Source of the DNA: Chryseobacterium tagetis
GTDB taxonomy: Bacteria > Bacteroidota > Bacteroidia > Flavobacteriales > Weeksellaceae
Assembly: GCF_016735585.2 (NCBI RefSeq)
Contig: NZ_JAERSE020000002.1
Coordinates: 434,001-498,000 of the forward strand
Direction of reading: 5' to 3'
Length of the DNA: 64,000 nt
A model generated the notes under the pieces. That model was not told the origin of the DNA. It searched no databases and worked only from the letters and a program-made list of their open reading frames with translations. Within the stretch, counting starts at the first letter, position 1. Each line of letters starts with the position of its first letter. A program made the position numbers and the translations under genes. Shown here one piece after another: positions 33,750 to 41,939 of the stretch.

Positions 33750-34682
33750 TTAGTTATTTTTCCAGGAGCGGTTATCTTTTCTATCTGATCTCTTTTTTCC
33801 TTTTTCAAGATTATAGGCAAAACCAATTCCCAACGTTTGCTTTAGCTGTGTTTTTTGGATTTGATTATGATCATACAATAGGTCTAATGTAATATTTGCC
33901 GAAATATATTTATTAATCTTCATACCAAGTACTCCGTTATACGAAAGAACAAGCCTTGTCGGATGATCCAGATAATTTGAAAACACAGAGCCCGTACTTA
34001 CCAAATTAATATTTTCCATTATTTTTAACTTGTAAATTGCTGACCCCAGAAAACCAAACTGAAACAAACAAGCATCTCCATCATTTTTCAAACCGTACGT
34101 ACCTGCATGTTGAAGGTCTTCATCTAAAACCAATGTCCATCTCGCGTTAGTAGGACGAAGAGTAACTGTAAGATCGTCTTTTGGCCTGTACGTAACACCC
34201 GCTCCCACATTTACATATCCTGGAGCCATAAAACTTGATATTTTAGCTGCCGAAGGATTATTTCCATCTTCATAACCTGATGCAAACTGAGTCTGCAAAC
34301 TGGCTCCCCCTGAAAAATACCAATGTTCTGCAAATTCTCTTCCGTAGTTTGTAGATACATTCATTACATCCTGGGTTTTTCTTGTCCCAATTCCTTTTGT
34401 ATTATTTTGTCCGAATCCTAAAATAATAATATTCTCCCAAAGAACTTTATCTTTCTCATAAGTAATATTATAATTGGCTCCGGCCAGCCAACCTACATTA
34501 TTGGCTCCTCCACCTACCCAGTTTGAAAAGGCAGCCTGATTTAACATTAATGTATTCTGCCCTTGAACAGACCATACTTTTACGGTATCCTTAATTGGTA
34601 ATTCTTCTTTTACATCTGTTATTTCCTGTGCCGCAACCGATGCTCCAATTAAAACAGAAATTCCCGACAAAACTTTTCTCAT
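33750..34682 (-). CDS. DUF3078 outer-membrane protein
   Basis: Bacteroidota-specific DUF3078 family; function unknown. The ATG at 34682 (MRKVLSGISVLIGASVAAQ) is chosen because it starts the signal peptide; an ATG three codons earlier is also open. The mature protein of about 290 residues carries the family motif NQAAFSNWVGGGANNVGWLAGANY near the N-terminus, then amphipathic beta strands (YNITYEKDKVLWEN, ISANITLDLLYDHNQIQ) consistent with an outer-membrane barrel. It ends in a very basic tail (KGKKRSDRKDNRSWKNN) rather than a terminal aromatic strand. It is a single gene, convergent with rplY and divergent from the rhomboid gene. Confidence 0.88.
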   Translation of the reverse strand: MRKVLSGISVLIGASVAAQEITDVKEELPIKDTVKVWSVQGQNTLMLNQAAFSNWVGGGANNVGWLAGANYNITYEKDKVLWENIIILGFGQNNTKGIGTRKTQDVMNVSTNYGREFAEHWYFSGGASLQTQFASGYEDGNNPSAAKISSFMAPGYVNVGAGVTYRPKDDLTVTLRPTNARWTLVLDEDLQHAGTYGLKNDGDACLFQFGFLGSAIYKLKIMENINLVSTGSVFSNYLDHPTRLVLSYNGVLGMKINKYISANITLDLLYDHNQIQKTQLKQTLGIGFAYNLEKGKKRSDRKDNRSWKNN

Positions 34683-34900
34683 AGTAAACAATATTTCTAC
34701 CCGCGTTACAATAGCAAAAGAAATACCTTTTTCTTCTGCGTTTCTCTTCTAATTATTGAAGTTTAAAATAAATAAATGACAAAATTTTTGATAAAATTAA
34801 AAAAACCAGACTCTTTTGTCAAAATAAAAAAAGATAAATAAAGAATTTCGACAAAATTTCCGAAATTTATTACTGGCTTTTTATTTGACGGTTATTTAGC

Positions 34901-35668
34901 ATGTTAAAGAATATCATCCACAAGAAAGCAATTATATCCCCTCTACTTATGCTATCAGCAATGTGGCTGGGTTTTCTTTTGCAAACCATGGGCTTTTTTA
35001 CCAATTGTACCGGGGCAATTATTCCTCTTCTTCCAGAAGGACTTGTAGGAATTATAACTTCCCCCCTACTTCACGGAAATATAGACCATATCGTAGGAAA
35101 TTCTATTCCTATTGCTATTTTAATGTTTCTATTATATCAGTTTTATCCTTTGGTAGCCAATAAAGTATTCATTCTAGGATGGGTTTCTACAGGCCTACTT
35201 CTTTGGATTTTACCTCCTATTGATATTCTAACCGGAGACTATATGTATACCTGCACAATCGGAGCCAGTGGAGTCGTTTACGTATTAGCCTTTTTTCTTT
35301 TTTTCAGTGGAATATTTAAATGGAATATGACATTGCTTACTATCTCCCTTCTTGTAGTTCTTTATTATGGCAGTTTAGTTTGGGGAATGGTACCGGAAGA
35401 ATTATTCTATGAGCTCAAAGAACCAAGTAAAATTTCTTGGCAGGCACACCTTTCCGGTGCCATTGTAGGAGTCATCCTTGCATATACTTTCAAACAAGTA
35501 GGTGATAAAAAAAAGAAATATATCTGGGAGTTTCCTAATTATTACAATGAAAAAGATGATAAGCTTTGGCAGGAATATAAAGAAAACCATCCGGAAGATT
35601 TTCTAGATTTACCTTATAAAAAAAATGATGATATTTGGGAACATTTAGAAGAAATTAGAAAAAAATAA
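34901..35668 (+). CDS. Rhomboid-family intramembrane serine protease
   Basis: Inner-membrane protease of 255 residues with six or so helices. The catalytic dyad is visible: Ser123 in TIGASGVVY (GxSG) and His183 in SWQAHLSGAIVG. The second helix carries HGNIDHIVGN, with His63 and Asn67 that form the oxyanion hole in rhomboids. After the last helix (about residue 198) a cytosolic tail of 55 charged residues (KKKKYIWEFPNYYNEKDDKLW...) follows. Substrate unknown. dprA follows 37 bp downstream on the same strand but has its own -7-like element, so co-transcription is uncertain. Confidence 0.94.
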   Translation: MLKNIIHKKAIISPLLMLSAMWLGFLLQTMGFFTNCTGAIIPLLPEGLVGIITSPLLHGNIDHIVGNSIPIAILMFLLYQFYPLVANKVFILGWVSTGLLLWILPPIDILTGDYMYTCTIGASGVVYVLAFFLFFSGIFKWNMTLLTISLLVVLYYGSLVWGMVPEELFYELKEPSKISWQAHLSGAIVGVILAYTFKQVGDKKKKYIWEFPNYYNEKDDKLWQEYKENHPEDFLDLPYKKNDDIWEHLEEIRKK

Positions 35669-35680
35669 AACAGAATTCGT

Positions 35681-35688
35681 TACATTTG
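35681..35688 (+). promoter_or_regulatory. Candidate -7 element for dprA
   Basis: TACATTTG, 17 bp before the start codon at 35706; upstream element not recognised. Confidence 0.35.
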
Positions 35689-35705
35689 AATAAAATAACA
35701 CACAA

Positions 35706-36815
35706 ATGTATACGGAAGAAAATCTTTATTCTATTGCCCTTAGAGAATGCTCTAATATAGGTGATATTAATTTCCATAAACTTATCAAAGCTTTTGGATG
35801 TGCAGAAAATGCATGGAAAGCCCCTTCAAAAGAACTTCAGAAAATAGCAGGAATCGGAAGGAAAACAATTTCAGATATTGGAGATTTTAAACATCTTAAA
35901 TTCGCTGAAAAAGAAATTATTTTTTGCGAAAACAACAATATTCAAATCAATCTTCGTCATCTCGATCAGCTTCCTTTTTTATTAAAAGAATGCGAAGACG
36001 CTCCTGCAATACTTTATCAAAAAGGAAAGATAAATTCTAATTCACACCCTATAAGCCTTGTCGGAACACGCAAAATAACCTCTTACGGAAAAAGCTTTAT
36101 TAATACATTTTTTGAAAACTCTAAAAAATATAAGTTTGTATCTGTAAGCGGATTAGCATTAGGTACAGATAAAGAGGTCCACACGGAATCTATCCGTCAA
36201 AAAATCCCGACTGTAGCTGTTCTTGCTCACGGCTTTCATACATTATATCCATCAAGTCATAAAAATCTGTCTGAGAAGATCCTATCTGAAAACGGAGCTC
36301 TTTTTACAGAATTCAATTCGTCAAGAAAACCTGACAGGGAAAATTTCATTCAAAGAAACCGCATTATTGCGGGAATATCTCATTCCACTATTATTGTAGA
36401 AACTGCTTTTGGAGGAGGCTCTATAAGTACCGCAACTTTTGCGAATAATTACAATAGAGATGTTTTTGCCCTTCCCGGAAAAATTACAGAAAAATTCAGC
36501 CAAGGATGCAATAACCTTATTTTTCAAAACAAAGCCACCGCTATATCTACTATTCAGGATTTGATAAATCTGATTGGTTTTAACAGCCCTAAAGAAAAAA
36601 TAGAAGAACTATTTCCTAAAGCAAAAACAGCAATGCAACTTTCTGAAAATCAAGAATCAATCTATAACACCATTATTTCTTATCCACAAATTTCTTTAGA
36701 TGATTTAGCAAACAAAATAGCTCAGCCAACCTATAAAATTTTGACAACAATTTTGGAGTTAGAACTTTTAGGGAAGGTAAAATCACTTTCCGGGAGACAA
36801 TTTGTATCCATTTAA
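35706..36815 (+). CDS. dprA: DNA-processing protein DprA
   Basis: DprA/Smf: loads RecA onto incoming single-stranded DNA in natural transformation. Length 369. An N-terminal helical (SAM-like) domain contains GIGRKTISDIGD; the Rossmann core follows with SLVGTRKITSYGKSF, VSGLALGTDKEVH, the RNRIIAGISHSTIIVETAFGGGSISTA block and DVFALPGKITEKFSQGCNNLI. A C-terminal winged-helix domain (SLDDLANKIAQPTYKILTTILELELLGKVKSLSGRQF) completes the protein. In this window yifB (ComM-like) is also present. dprA is widespread in non-competent bacteria too, so competence cannot be concluded. Confidence 0.96.
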   Translation: MYTEENLYSIALRECSNIGDINFHKLIKAFGCAENAWKAPSKELQKIAGIGRKTISDIGDFKHLKFAEKEIIFCENNNIQINLRHLDQLPFLLKECEDAPAILYQKGKINSNSHPISLVGTRKITSYGKSFINTFFENSKKYKFVSVSGLALGTDKEVHTESIRQKIPTVAVLAHGFHTLYPSSHKNLSEKILSENGALFTEFNSSRKPDRENFIQRNRIIAGISHSTIIVETAFGGGSISTATFANNYNRDVFALPGKITEKFSQGCNNLIFQNKATAISTIQDLINLIGFNSPKEKIEELFPKAKTAMQLSENQESIYNTIISYPQISLDDLANKIAQPTYKILTTILELELLGKVKSLSGRQFVSI

Positions 36816-36949
36816 GATTTAATGATTTCTTAATATTGCATTATTTCAGACATAACATTTAATTTTTAATAAAATTTGAACAAAAATTATCATTTTAATA
36901 ATATTTCGACACATTATTATTAAATTTTTAACAATCTTCAAACAAGCTA

Positions 36950-36979
36950 TTGTGAATCTTGAAAAAAAAATTAAATTTG
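36950..36979 (+). promoter_or_regulatory. Promoter of the glutamate dehydrogenase gene
   Basis: TTG at 36950-36952, 19-bp spacer with an A9 run, TAAATTTG at 36972-36979; the start codon is 26 bp downstream. Full match to the Bacteroidota consensus. Confidence 0.75.
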
Positions 36980-37005
36980 TTGGCAATAATATTCAACCTT
37001 AATAT

Positions 37006-38364
37006 ATGGAACAATATAATATTGACCAGAAAATCCAAGAGTTTATTGCTAAAATTGAAGCAAAAAACCCTAATGAACCAGAATTTTTACAAGCTGTAAA
37101 AGAAGTTGCTGTAACTGTAATTCCGTTTATTATGACTAAGAAGGAATATACAGGAATGAAGCTGCTTGAGAGAATGGCTGAAGCTGAAAGAGTAATCATT
37201 TTCAGAGTTCCATGGGTTGATGACAAAGGTGAAATTCAAGTAAACAGAGGTTTCAGAATTCAAATGAACTCTGCAATTGGACCATACAAAGGAGGAATCC
37301 GTTTTCACCCGACTGTAAACCTTTCAGTTCTTAAATTCTTAGCTTTTGAGCAGGTATTTAAAAACTCTTTAACAACTCTTCCGATGGGTGGGGGTAAAGG
37401 AGGTTCAGACTTCGATCCACAAGGGAAATCTGATATGGAGGTAATGCGTTTTTGCCAGGCTTTCATGACAGAAATGTGCAAACATATTGGTCCAGAAACC
37501 GACGTTCCTGCAGGAGATATCGGTGTTGGAGCAAGAGAAATCGGATATTTATTCGGACAGTACAAAAAAATCAGAAACGAGTTTACCGGAGTACTTACAG
37601 GAAAAGGCCTTGCTTATGGAGGTTCATTAATCCGTCCAGAAGCTACAGGATACGGAGTTGTTTACTTTGCTGAGCAAATGCTTAAAACAATCGGGCAAGA
37701 TTTCAAAGATAAAACAGTAACGGTTTCAGGTTTCGGAAACGTAGCTTGGGGAGTTATCAAAAAAGTATCCGAACTAGGAGGAAAAGTAGTAACTATCTCC
37801 GGACCAGACGGATACATCTATGACAAAGACGGTATTGACGGAGAAAAAGTAGATTATTTATTAGAGCTAAGAAATTCAGGAAACAACAGAGCTGAAGATT
37901 ATGCTAAAAAATATCCTTCTGCGGAATTCCATGCTGGAAAACGTCCTTGGGAAGTGAAGTGTGATGTTGCGATCCCTTCTGCTACTCAGAACGAATTGGA
38001 TCTTGAAGATGCTAAAGTATTGGTAGGAAATGGATGCGTTTGTGTAACTGAAGCAGCGAATATGCCTTCAACTTTGGATGCAATTAACTATTTCCTAGAT
38101 AACAAAGTATTGTTCTCTCCAGGAAAAGCATCTAACGCGGGTGGTGTTGCGACTTCTGGTCTTGAAATGACTCAAAACTCAATCCGTCTAAACTGGACTT
38201 CTGAGGAGGTAGATGCAAGATTGAAAGAAATCATGATCGGAATCCACAAAGCATGTAGAGACTACGGAAAAGAGGAGGATGGCTATGTAAACTACGTAAA
38301 AGGTGCAAATATCGCCGGATTCGTGAAAGTTGCAGAAGCAATGTTAGCTCAAGGAGTAGTATAA
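37006..38364 (+). CDS. gdhA: Glutamate dehydrogenase (hexameric, about 450 aa type)
   Basis: Cytosolic enzyme that interconverts glutamate and 2-oxoglutarate plus ammonia, linking nitrogen and carbon metabolism. The 452 residues match the hexameric small type. Blocks seen: the substrate-binding PYKGGIRFHPTVNLS, the catalytic-lysine loop PMGGGKGGSDFDP (near 125-138), AGDIGVGAREIGYL, and the Rossmann motif VSGFGNVAWG (near 240). Coenzyme preference is not settled from the sequence; this subgroup commonly uses NADP. A strong promoter precedes the gene and a terminator follows, so it is monocistronic. Confidence 0.96.
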   Translation: MEQYNIDQKIQEFIAKIEAKNPNEPEFLQAVKEVAVTVIPFIMTKKEYTGMKLLERMAEAERVIIFRVPWVDDKGEIQVNRGFRIQMNSAIGPYKGGIRFHPTVNLSVLKFLAFEQVFKNSLTTLPMGGGKGGSDFDPQGKSDMEVMRFCQAFMTEMCKHIGPETDVPAGDIGVGAREIGYLFGQYKKIRNEFTGVLTGKGLAYGGSLIRPEATGYGVVYFAEQMLKTIGQDFKDKTVTVSGFGNVAWGVIKKVSELGGKVVTISGPDGYIYDKDGIDGEKVDYLLELRNSGNNRAEDYAKKYPSAEFHAGKRPWEVKCDVAIPSATQNELDLEDAKVLVGNGCVCVTEAANMPSTLDAINYFLDNKVLFSPGKASNAGGVATSGLEMTQNSIRLNWTSEEVDARLKEIMIGIHKACRDYGKEEDGYVNYVKGANIAGFVKVAEAMLAQGVV

Positions 38365-38370
38365 AAATAT

Positions 38371-38400
38371 AAAGGTTGGGAAAATTTCCCGACCTTTTTT
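38371..38400 (+). terminator. Terminator after gdhA
   Basis: Stem of 11 bp with one G-T pair (38371-38381 with 38387-38397), 5-nt loop, T run. Confidence 0.82.
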
Positions 38401-38454
38401 GATATAGCCTGTTCCCGGGATTATAAATGGGATAAAAGTAAAAAGTGAAAGGAG

Positions 38455-38486
38455 AAAGCGTTGAAATATTTTCAACGCTTTTTTAT
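38455..38486. terminator. Second hairpin, terminator for the YkgJ gene
   Basis: Perfect 12-bp stem AAAGCGTTGAAA/TTTCAACGCTTT with a 3-nt loop and T run, adjoining the stop of the minus-strand YkgJ gene. It may also back up termination of gdhA. Confidence 0.83.
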
Positions 38487-38975
38487 TTATTGCTTTATAT
38501 TTTTCATCATACTTTCTACAAATTCGTAGGCTGCAGGACAAATAATCGTATTTTTCAGCATCAGATTATTGATCTGGTAAATCTTTTTTCGATCTGTATG
38601 CGGATATTCTCTGCATGCTTTTGGGCGCACCTCATAAATAGAACATGTGTTGTCATCATTGAGAAAAAAGCAAGGAAGATTTTGTAGCACTTTATCATTA
38701 TCTTCATCTACGCGCAAAAATTTAGCCTCAAAATCAGCGGTTTTCATTCGAAGGTGTTTCGCGATGCGTTCAATATCTTTTTCAGTATACAATGGCCCTG
38801 TCGTTTTGCAGCAGTTTGCACATTGTAAACAGTCTATTTTTTCAAAAACTTCATCATGGGTATCCTGCACTATATAATCGAGATTTTTAGGCGGTTTTTT
38901 CTTCAATCCGTCTAGAAATTTCTTATGTTCTTTCTGCTTTTGTATTGCCTGCTTTTTATAAAAGTCTAAATTCAT
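38487..38975 (-). CDS. YkgJ-family Fe/Zn-chelating cysteine-cluster protein
   Basis: Protein of 162 residues of the CxxCxxCC (YkgJ, PF03692) family of putative metal-chelating proteins. The motif CLQCANCC lies near residues 54-61, followed by PCFFLNDDNTCSIYEVRPKACREYP (about 100-124), which completes the Cys set. A basic helical N-terminus (KKQAIQKQKEHKKFLDGLKKKPPK) precedes it. No membrane segment or signal peptide. Function unknown. Its start overlaps the potassium-channel stop by one base (TAATG), so the two are translationally coupled. Confidence 0.92.
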   Translation of the reverse strand: MNLDFYKKQAIQKQKEHKKFLDGLKKKPPKNLDYIVQDTHDEVFEKIDCLQCANCCKTTGPLYTEKDIERIAKHLRMKTADFEAKFLRVDEDNDKVLQNLPCFFLNDDNTCSIYEVRPKACREYPHTDRKKIYQINNLMLKNTIICPAAYEFVESMMKNIKQ

Positions 38976-39946
38976 TATTGCTGTACTTCCAATGTAGCAG
39001 GAAGCTCTGTTTTTTGATATTCATTTATTTTGTCGAGATCAAGAATGGTCGACAAGTTGTCTTTACTCGGAGAATACATCGGGACAAATTTAGCTCCGAA
39101 AATGATTTCCTCAGATACATAAGAAGTCCTTTGAACGACAGTATTGGAAAACACTTCGTCGAAAGCTCTTACCTGAACAATGATCTCAATATCTGTATTT
39201 TTAAAATCCTGTTCTGTAAAGCCGAAGAATGGAGAATTTTCATCAATTTTGTGAACCACTGTCCAGTTCAGTGCCAATGTATTAATCTTACTCATCTGGA
39301 TTTCCAATCTGTAAAAGTTGCTTTTGGGAATCCCATTTTCTATCACTTCAATTGCGGTCGAAACAATCACCTCCGCATCTGTTAATGCATTATTTTTGTA
39401 TGGAGCAAGCCTGAACATCAGAGCTGTAGTTCCCTGAAAAGGAGCGATAATTGTATCATCTGAAAATCTTAAATAGGCTCTCGGTCTTGAAAATCTCCCA
39501 TAAAACAAACCTGTTGCGATGGCAAAAGTAAGCAATCCTAAGAAAGCCTCAAAAGTCGCCACCAAACTCGCCATAAAACCGACCGGAGCAATTCTTCCGT
39601 ATCCAACCGTTGTAAAAGTCTGAGAACTAAAGAAAAACACATCAATAAATTCATTAAGCGGATCACTCTTATCAATCCCTGTAAGATGCTCTACTCCAAT
39701 CAAATAATAGATAAATGCAAAGCAAAGATTAACGACAATATAAGCAATCACCAAATAAGACAGGAACCTAAATGACGATAGGTTCAGCATAGTATGATAC
39801 CAGCTAAGCTTGTTGAAAACATTCACTCCTCTCCTTTTGACATTAGGAAAACCGTCTTTGTTGATGAACCTTCCGGAAGCATTGCTGCCAAAACCGCTGT
39901 TCTCCGTATTTTTCTGGCGAATTTTTTGTCTGAATCCTCTTGCCAT
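38975..39946 (-). CDS. Inward-rectifier (Kir-type) potassium channel
   Basis: Bacterial Kir channel subunit, 323 residues. Two membrane helices, M1 at about 57-85 (FRFLSYLVIAYIVVNLCFAFIYYL) and M2 at about 130-155 (GFMASLVATFEAFLGLLTFAIATGLFYGRFSRP), flank the pore with selectivity filter TVGYGRIAP. The C-terminal 165 residues form the cytosolic immunoglobulin-like Kir domain (PRAYLRFSDDTIIAPFQGTTALMFRLA, then VVQRTSYVSEEIIFGAKFVPMY). A basic N-terminus (MARGFRQKIRQKN) precedes M1. It is divergent from the truncated haemoglobin gene and coupled to the YkgJ gene. TATCTTTG on the minus strand at 40014-40007 is a candidate -7 element. Confidence 0.94.
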   Translation of the reverse strand: MARGFRQKIRQKNTENSGFGSNASGRFINKDGFPNVKRRGVNVFNKLSWYHTMLNLSSFRFLSYLVIAYIVVNLCFAFIYYLIGVEHLTGIDKSDPLNEFIDVFFFSSQTFTTVGYGRIAPVGFMASLVATFEAFLGLLTFAIATGLFYGRFSRPRAYLRFSDDTIIAPFQGTTALMFRLAPYKNNALTDAEVIVSTAIEVIENGIPKSNFYRLEIQMSKINTLALNWTVVHKIDENSPFFGFTEQDFKNTDIEIIVQVRAFDEVFSNTVVQRTSYVSEEIIFGAKFVPMYSPSKDNLSTILDLDKINEYQKTELPATLEVQQ

Positions 39947-40074
39947 TTTTTTAATTTAATTTTGTTAGCAGATCACTTCATTAAAAGTTCCACTCTTCAT
40001 ATTCTGCAAAGATAAAATATTGTTTTCATGAAATTTATCAACTTTCCGGATGAATTTATGAATTGATTTTAAAC

Positions 40075-40082
40075 TAAATTTG
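40075..40082 (+). promoter_or_regulatory. Candidate -7 element, truncated haemoglobin gene
   Basis: TAAATTTG ending only 4 bp before the ATG at 40087, so a transcript from it would have almost no leader. No TTG at 19-21 bp. Confidence 0.35.
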
Positions 40083-40086
40083 ACCT

Positions 40087-40467
40087 ATGAAAAAATTGGA
40101 AACACGGGAAGATATAGAACATCTTGTCAACTCTTTTTACTCAAAAGTAATTAAAAATGAAAAGATTGCCTCTTTTTTTACAGAGGTTGCAAAAGTAGAC
40201 TGGGATCAGCATCTTCCTAAAATGTATTCATTCTGGGAATCTGTACTTTTCGGACAGATGACTTATAAGGGAAATCCAATGGGAGCACACTTCCCCATTA
40301 ATGAGATCAAAGCCATGGAACAGGACCATTTTGACCAATGGCTTAGCTTATGGACCCAAACTGTCGAAGAAAATTTTGCCGGAGAAAATGCTGATTTAGC
40401 AATCTATAAAGCACAAAACATAGCCAAGCTAATGGCTTTTAAAATGGAGCTCGCAAGAAGGCTTTGA
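40087..40467 (+). CDS. Group III truncated haemoglobin
   Basis: Small haem protein of 126 residues, as usual for group III truncated globins. The proximal haem ligand is most likely His81, in EQDHFDQWLSLW; the B helix contains NSFYSKVIKN with Tyr18, and a conserved Trp (WESVLFG) lies in the E-helix region. Members bind O2, NO and similar ligands; a nitrosative-stress or redox role is inferred for the family. It stands alone on the plus strand and converges with the antiporter gene with only 6 bp between stops. Confidence 0.95.
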   Translation: MKKLETREDIEHLVNSFYSKVIKNEKIASFFTEVAKVDWDQHLPKMYSFWESVLFGQMTYKGNPMGAHFPINEIKAMEQDHFDQWLSLWTQTVEENFAGENADLAIYKAQNIAKLMAFKMELARRL

Positions 40468-40473
40468 TAAAAA

Positions 40474-41544
40474 TTAAGGAACAATTACCGTAAAAATATA
40501 CGCTGCAAGGTTTACCAATAAAACCGTCCCATAGAGAATATTTGTTTTTCCTCTGCTTAAGGAAAGCATTACAATAAATACCGATAAGGAAAGCAGAATG
40601 ACATCTTTTTTATCTAGTCCCAACACTAAAGGAATATCATACATAATACAAACTACCGAAACTGCGGGAATCGTTAATCCAATACTTGCCAATGCAGAGC
40701 CTAAAGCGAGGTTTAAACTCGACTGAATCTGGTTGCTTTTTGCAGCTCTAATTGCAGCCACACCTTCAGGAAGCAAAACAACGGCAGCAATAATAACACC
40801 GACCAAAGATTTAGGAGCTCCTAAACTCTGTACCATATTTTCAATGGATGAAGACAACCCTTTCGCCATCATCACAACAATAGCTAAACAGATTACAAGA
40901 AATACAAAACTCGTTAAAGTCTTAGCCAACGAGGGAATATAAAGCTCTGCCGGATGTTCTTCCGGAATAATAAAGTAACTTCTGTGTCTTACCGTCTGTA
41001 CCATTAAAAAGACTCCATAAATCACAAGGCATGCTATAGAAACAAAAGTAAGCTGCGCCTGATTATAAAATGGCCCGTTAACACTTGAGGTAAAATTAGG
41101 CAATACTAATGTGAGAACAAGAATTGAAACAATACTTACAAGATAAGTCGTAGCTGAAGTCCTGGCAAAAAACTGCTCATAATATTTCACTCCTCCTACC
41201 AGAATACAAATCCCCAAAATACCATTCAGAATAAGCATTACGGCAGCAAAAACAGTATCTCTTGCCAAAGTAATCGCCTGATCTCCTCCGGCAACCATTA
41301 GTGAGATAATTAAAGCAACTTCAATGATCGTAATACAAAGTGCTAAAATAATGGTTCCGAAAGGTTCTCCTACTTTATGCGCCACTACTTCTGCGTGATG
41401 CACTGCTGAAAGAACACTCCCGATAAGTAAAGCACCTCCAATTATGTCATAAATCATTCCTTTACCCAGCACACCGGAAAAATAATATCCGACTGCCAGA
41501 ATGGGGAAAATGTAGGTATAATGTAATAATTCTTTTAGTTTCAT
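40474..41544 (-). CDS. Calcium/proton antiporter (ChaA/CaCA family)
   Basis: Inner-membrane cation exchanger of 356 residues with about eleven helices. The two alpha-repeat motifs of CaCA proteins are visible: VAHKVGEPFGTIILALCITIIEVALI near residues 55-80 and VVLLPEGVAAIRAAKSNQIQSSLNLALGSALASIGLT near 255-290. Acidic residues in each (GEP...E and PEG) are the expected ion ligands. Of the family, E. coli ChaA is the closest named relative by motif; ion specificity is not proven. It is the last gene of a minus-strand group. Confidence 0.92.
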   Translation of the reverse strand: MKLKELLHYTYIFPILAVGYYFSGVLGKGMIYDIIGGALLIGSVLSAVHHAEVVAHKVGEPFGTIILALCITIIEVALIISLMVAGGDQAITLARDTVFAAVMLILNGILGICILVGGVKYYEQFFARTSATTYLVSIVSILVLTLVLPNFTSSVNGPFYNQAQLTFVSIACLVIYGVFLMVQTVRHRSYFIIPEEHPAELYIPSLAKTLTSFVFLVICLAIVVMMAKGLSSSIENMVQSLGAPKSLVGVIIAAVVLLPEGVAAIRAAKSNQIQSSLNLALGSALASIGLTIPAVSVVCIMYDIPLVLGLDKKDVILLSLSVFIVMLSLSRGKTNILYGTVLLVNLAAYIFTVIVP

Positions 41545-41609
41545 AAGTGTCTACAAATTACGAAAAAACAGTAGATTTTGGAATACCGGAATAAAAATAT
41601 AATACAGTT

Positions 41610-41939
41610 TTAATGACACCAGCAATGAAAATCCTGAAAATCGGTCAGCATATGGAACAAAAGCCCGATACCAATAATTCTTATATTTCCTTTAAAAAAA
41701 AGCATCAGGAAATATACTGCAATCGCATAATAGGAATGTAAAAAATGAAAGCCTATACTTCCTCTATTCGGATCGAAGATTGGGTTTGCAAATAAATGAT
41801 CCAAATCGACCAACATGGTAGCCAGGAGAATCAGATATACTTTTTTCCAGTCTTTACGATAGAACACAAAAGCAATAATCCCCGGAAAAATCAGGTGCAA
41901 AAAATAGTGGGTTACCGTCTTCCAAAAAAAACAATCCAT
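41610..41939 (-). CDS. DUF6122 small membrane protein
   Basis: A 109-residue membrane protein with about three or four helices. Conserved polar residues lie at helix ends: THYFLHLIFPG, ATMLVDLDHLFANPIFDPNR, GFHFLHSYY and FHMLTDFQDF, with several His and Asp reminiscent of a metal-dependent membrane hydrolase, though that is only suggestive. I recognise it as DUF6122, function unknown. It overlaps the DNA-alkylation-repair gene by one base (TGATG). Confidence 0.82.
   Translation of the reverse strand: MDCFFWKTVTHYFLHLIFPGIIAFVFYRKDWKKVYLILLATMLVDLDHLFANPIFDPNRGSIGFHFLHSYYAIAVYFLMLFFKGNIRIIGIGLLFHMLTDFQDFHCWCH

Noticed and set aside
35706..36815. dprA plus yifB as proof of natural competence
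   Set aside because: Both genes are common in non-competent bacteria, and no other com genes are seen here.
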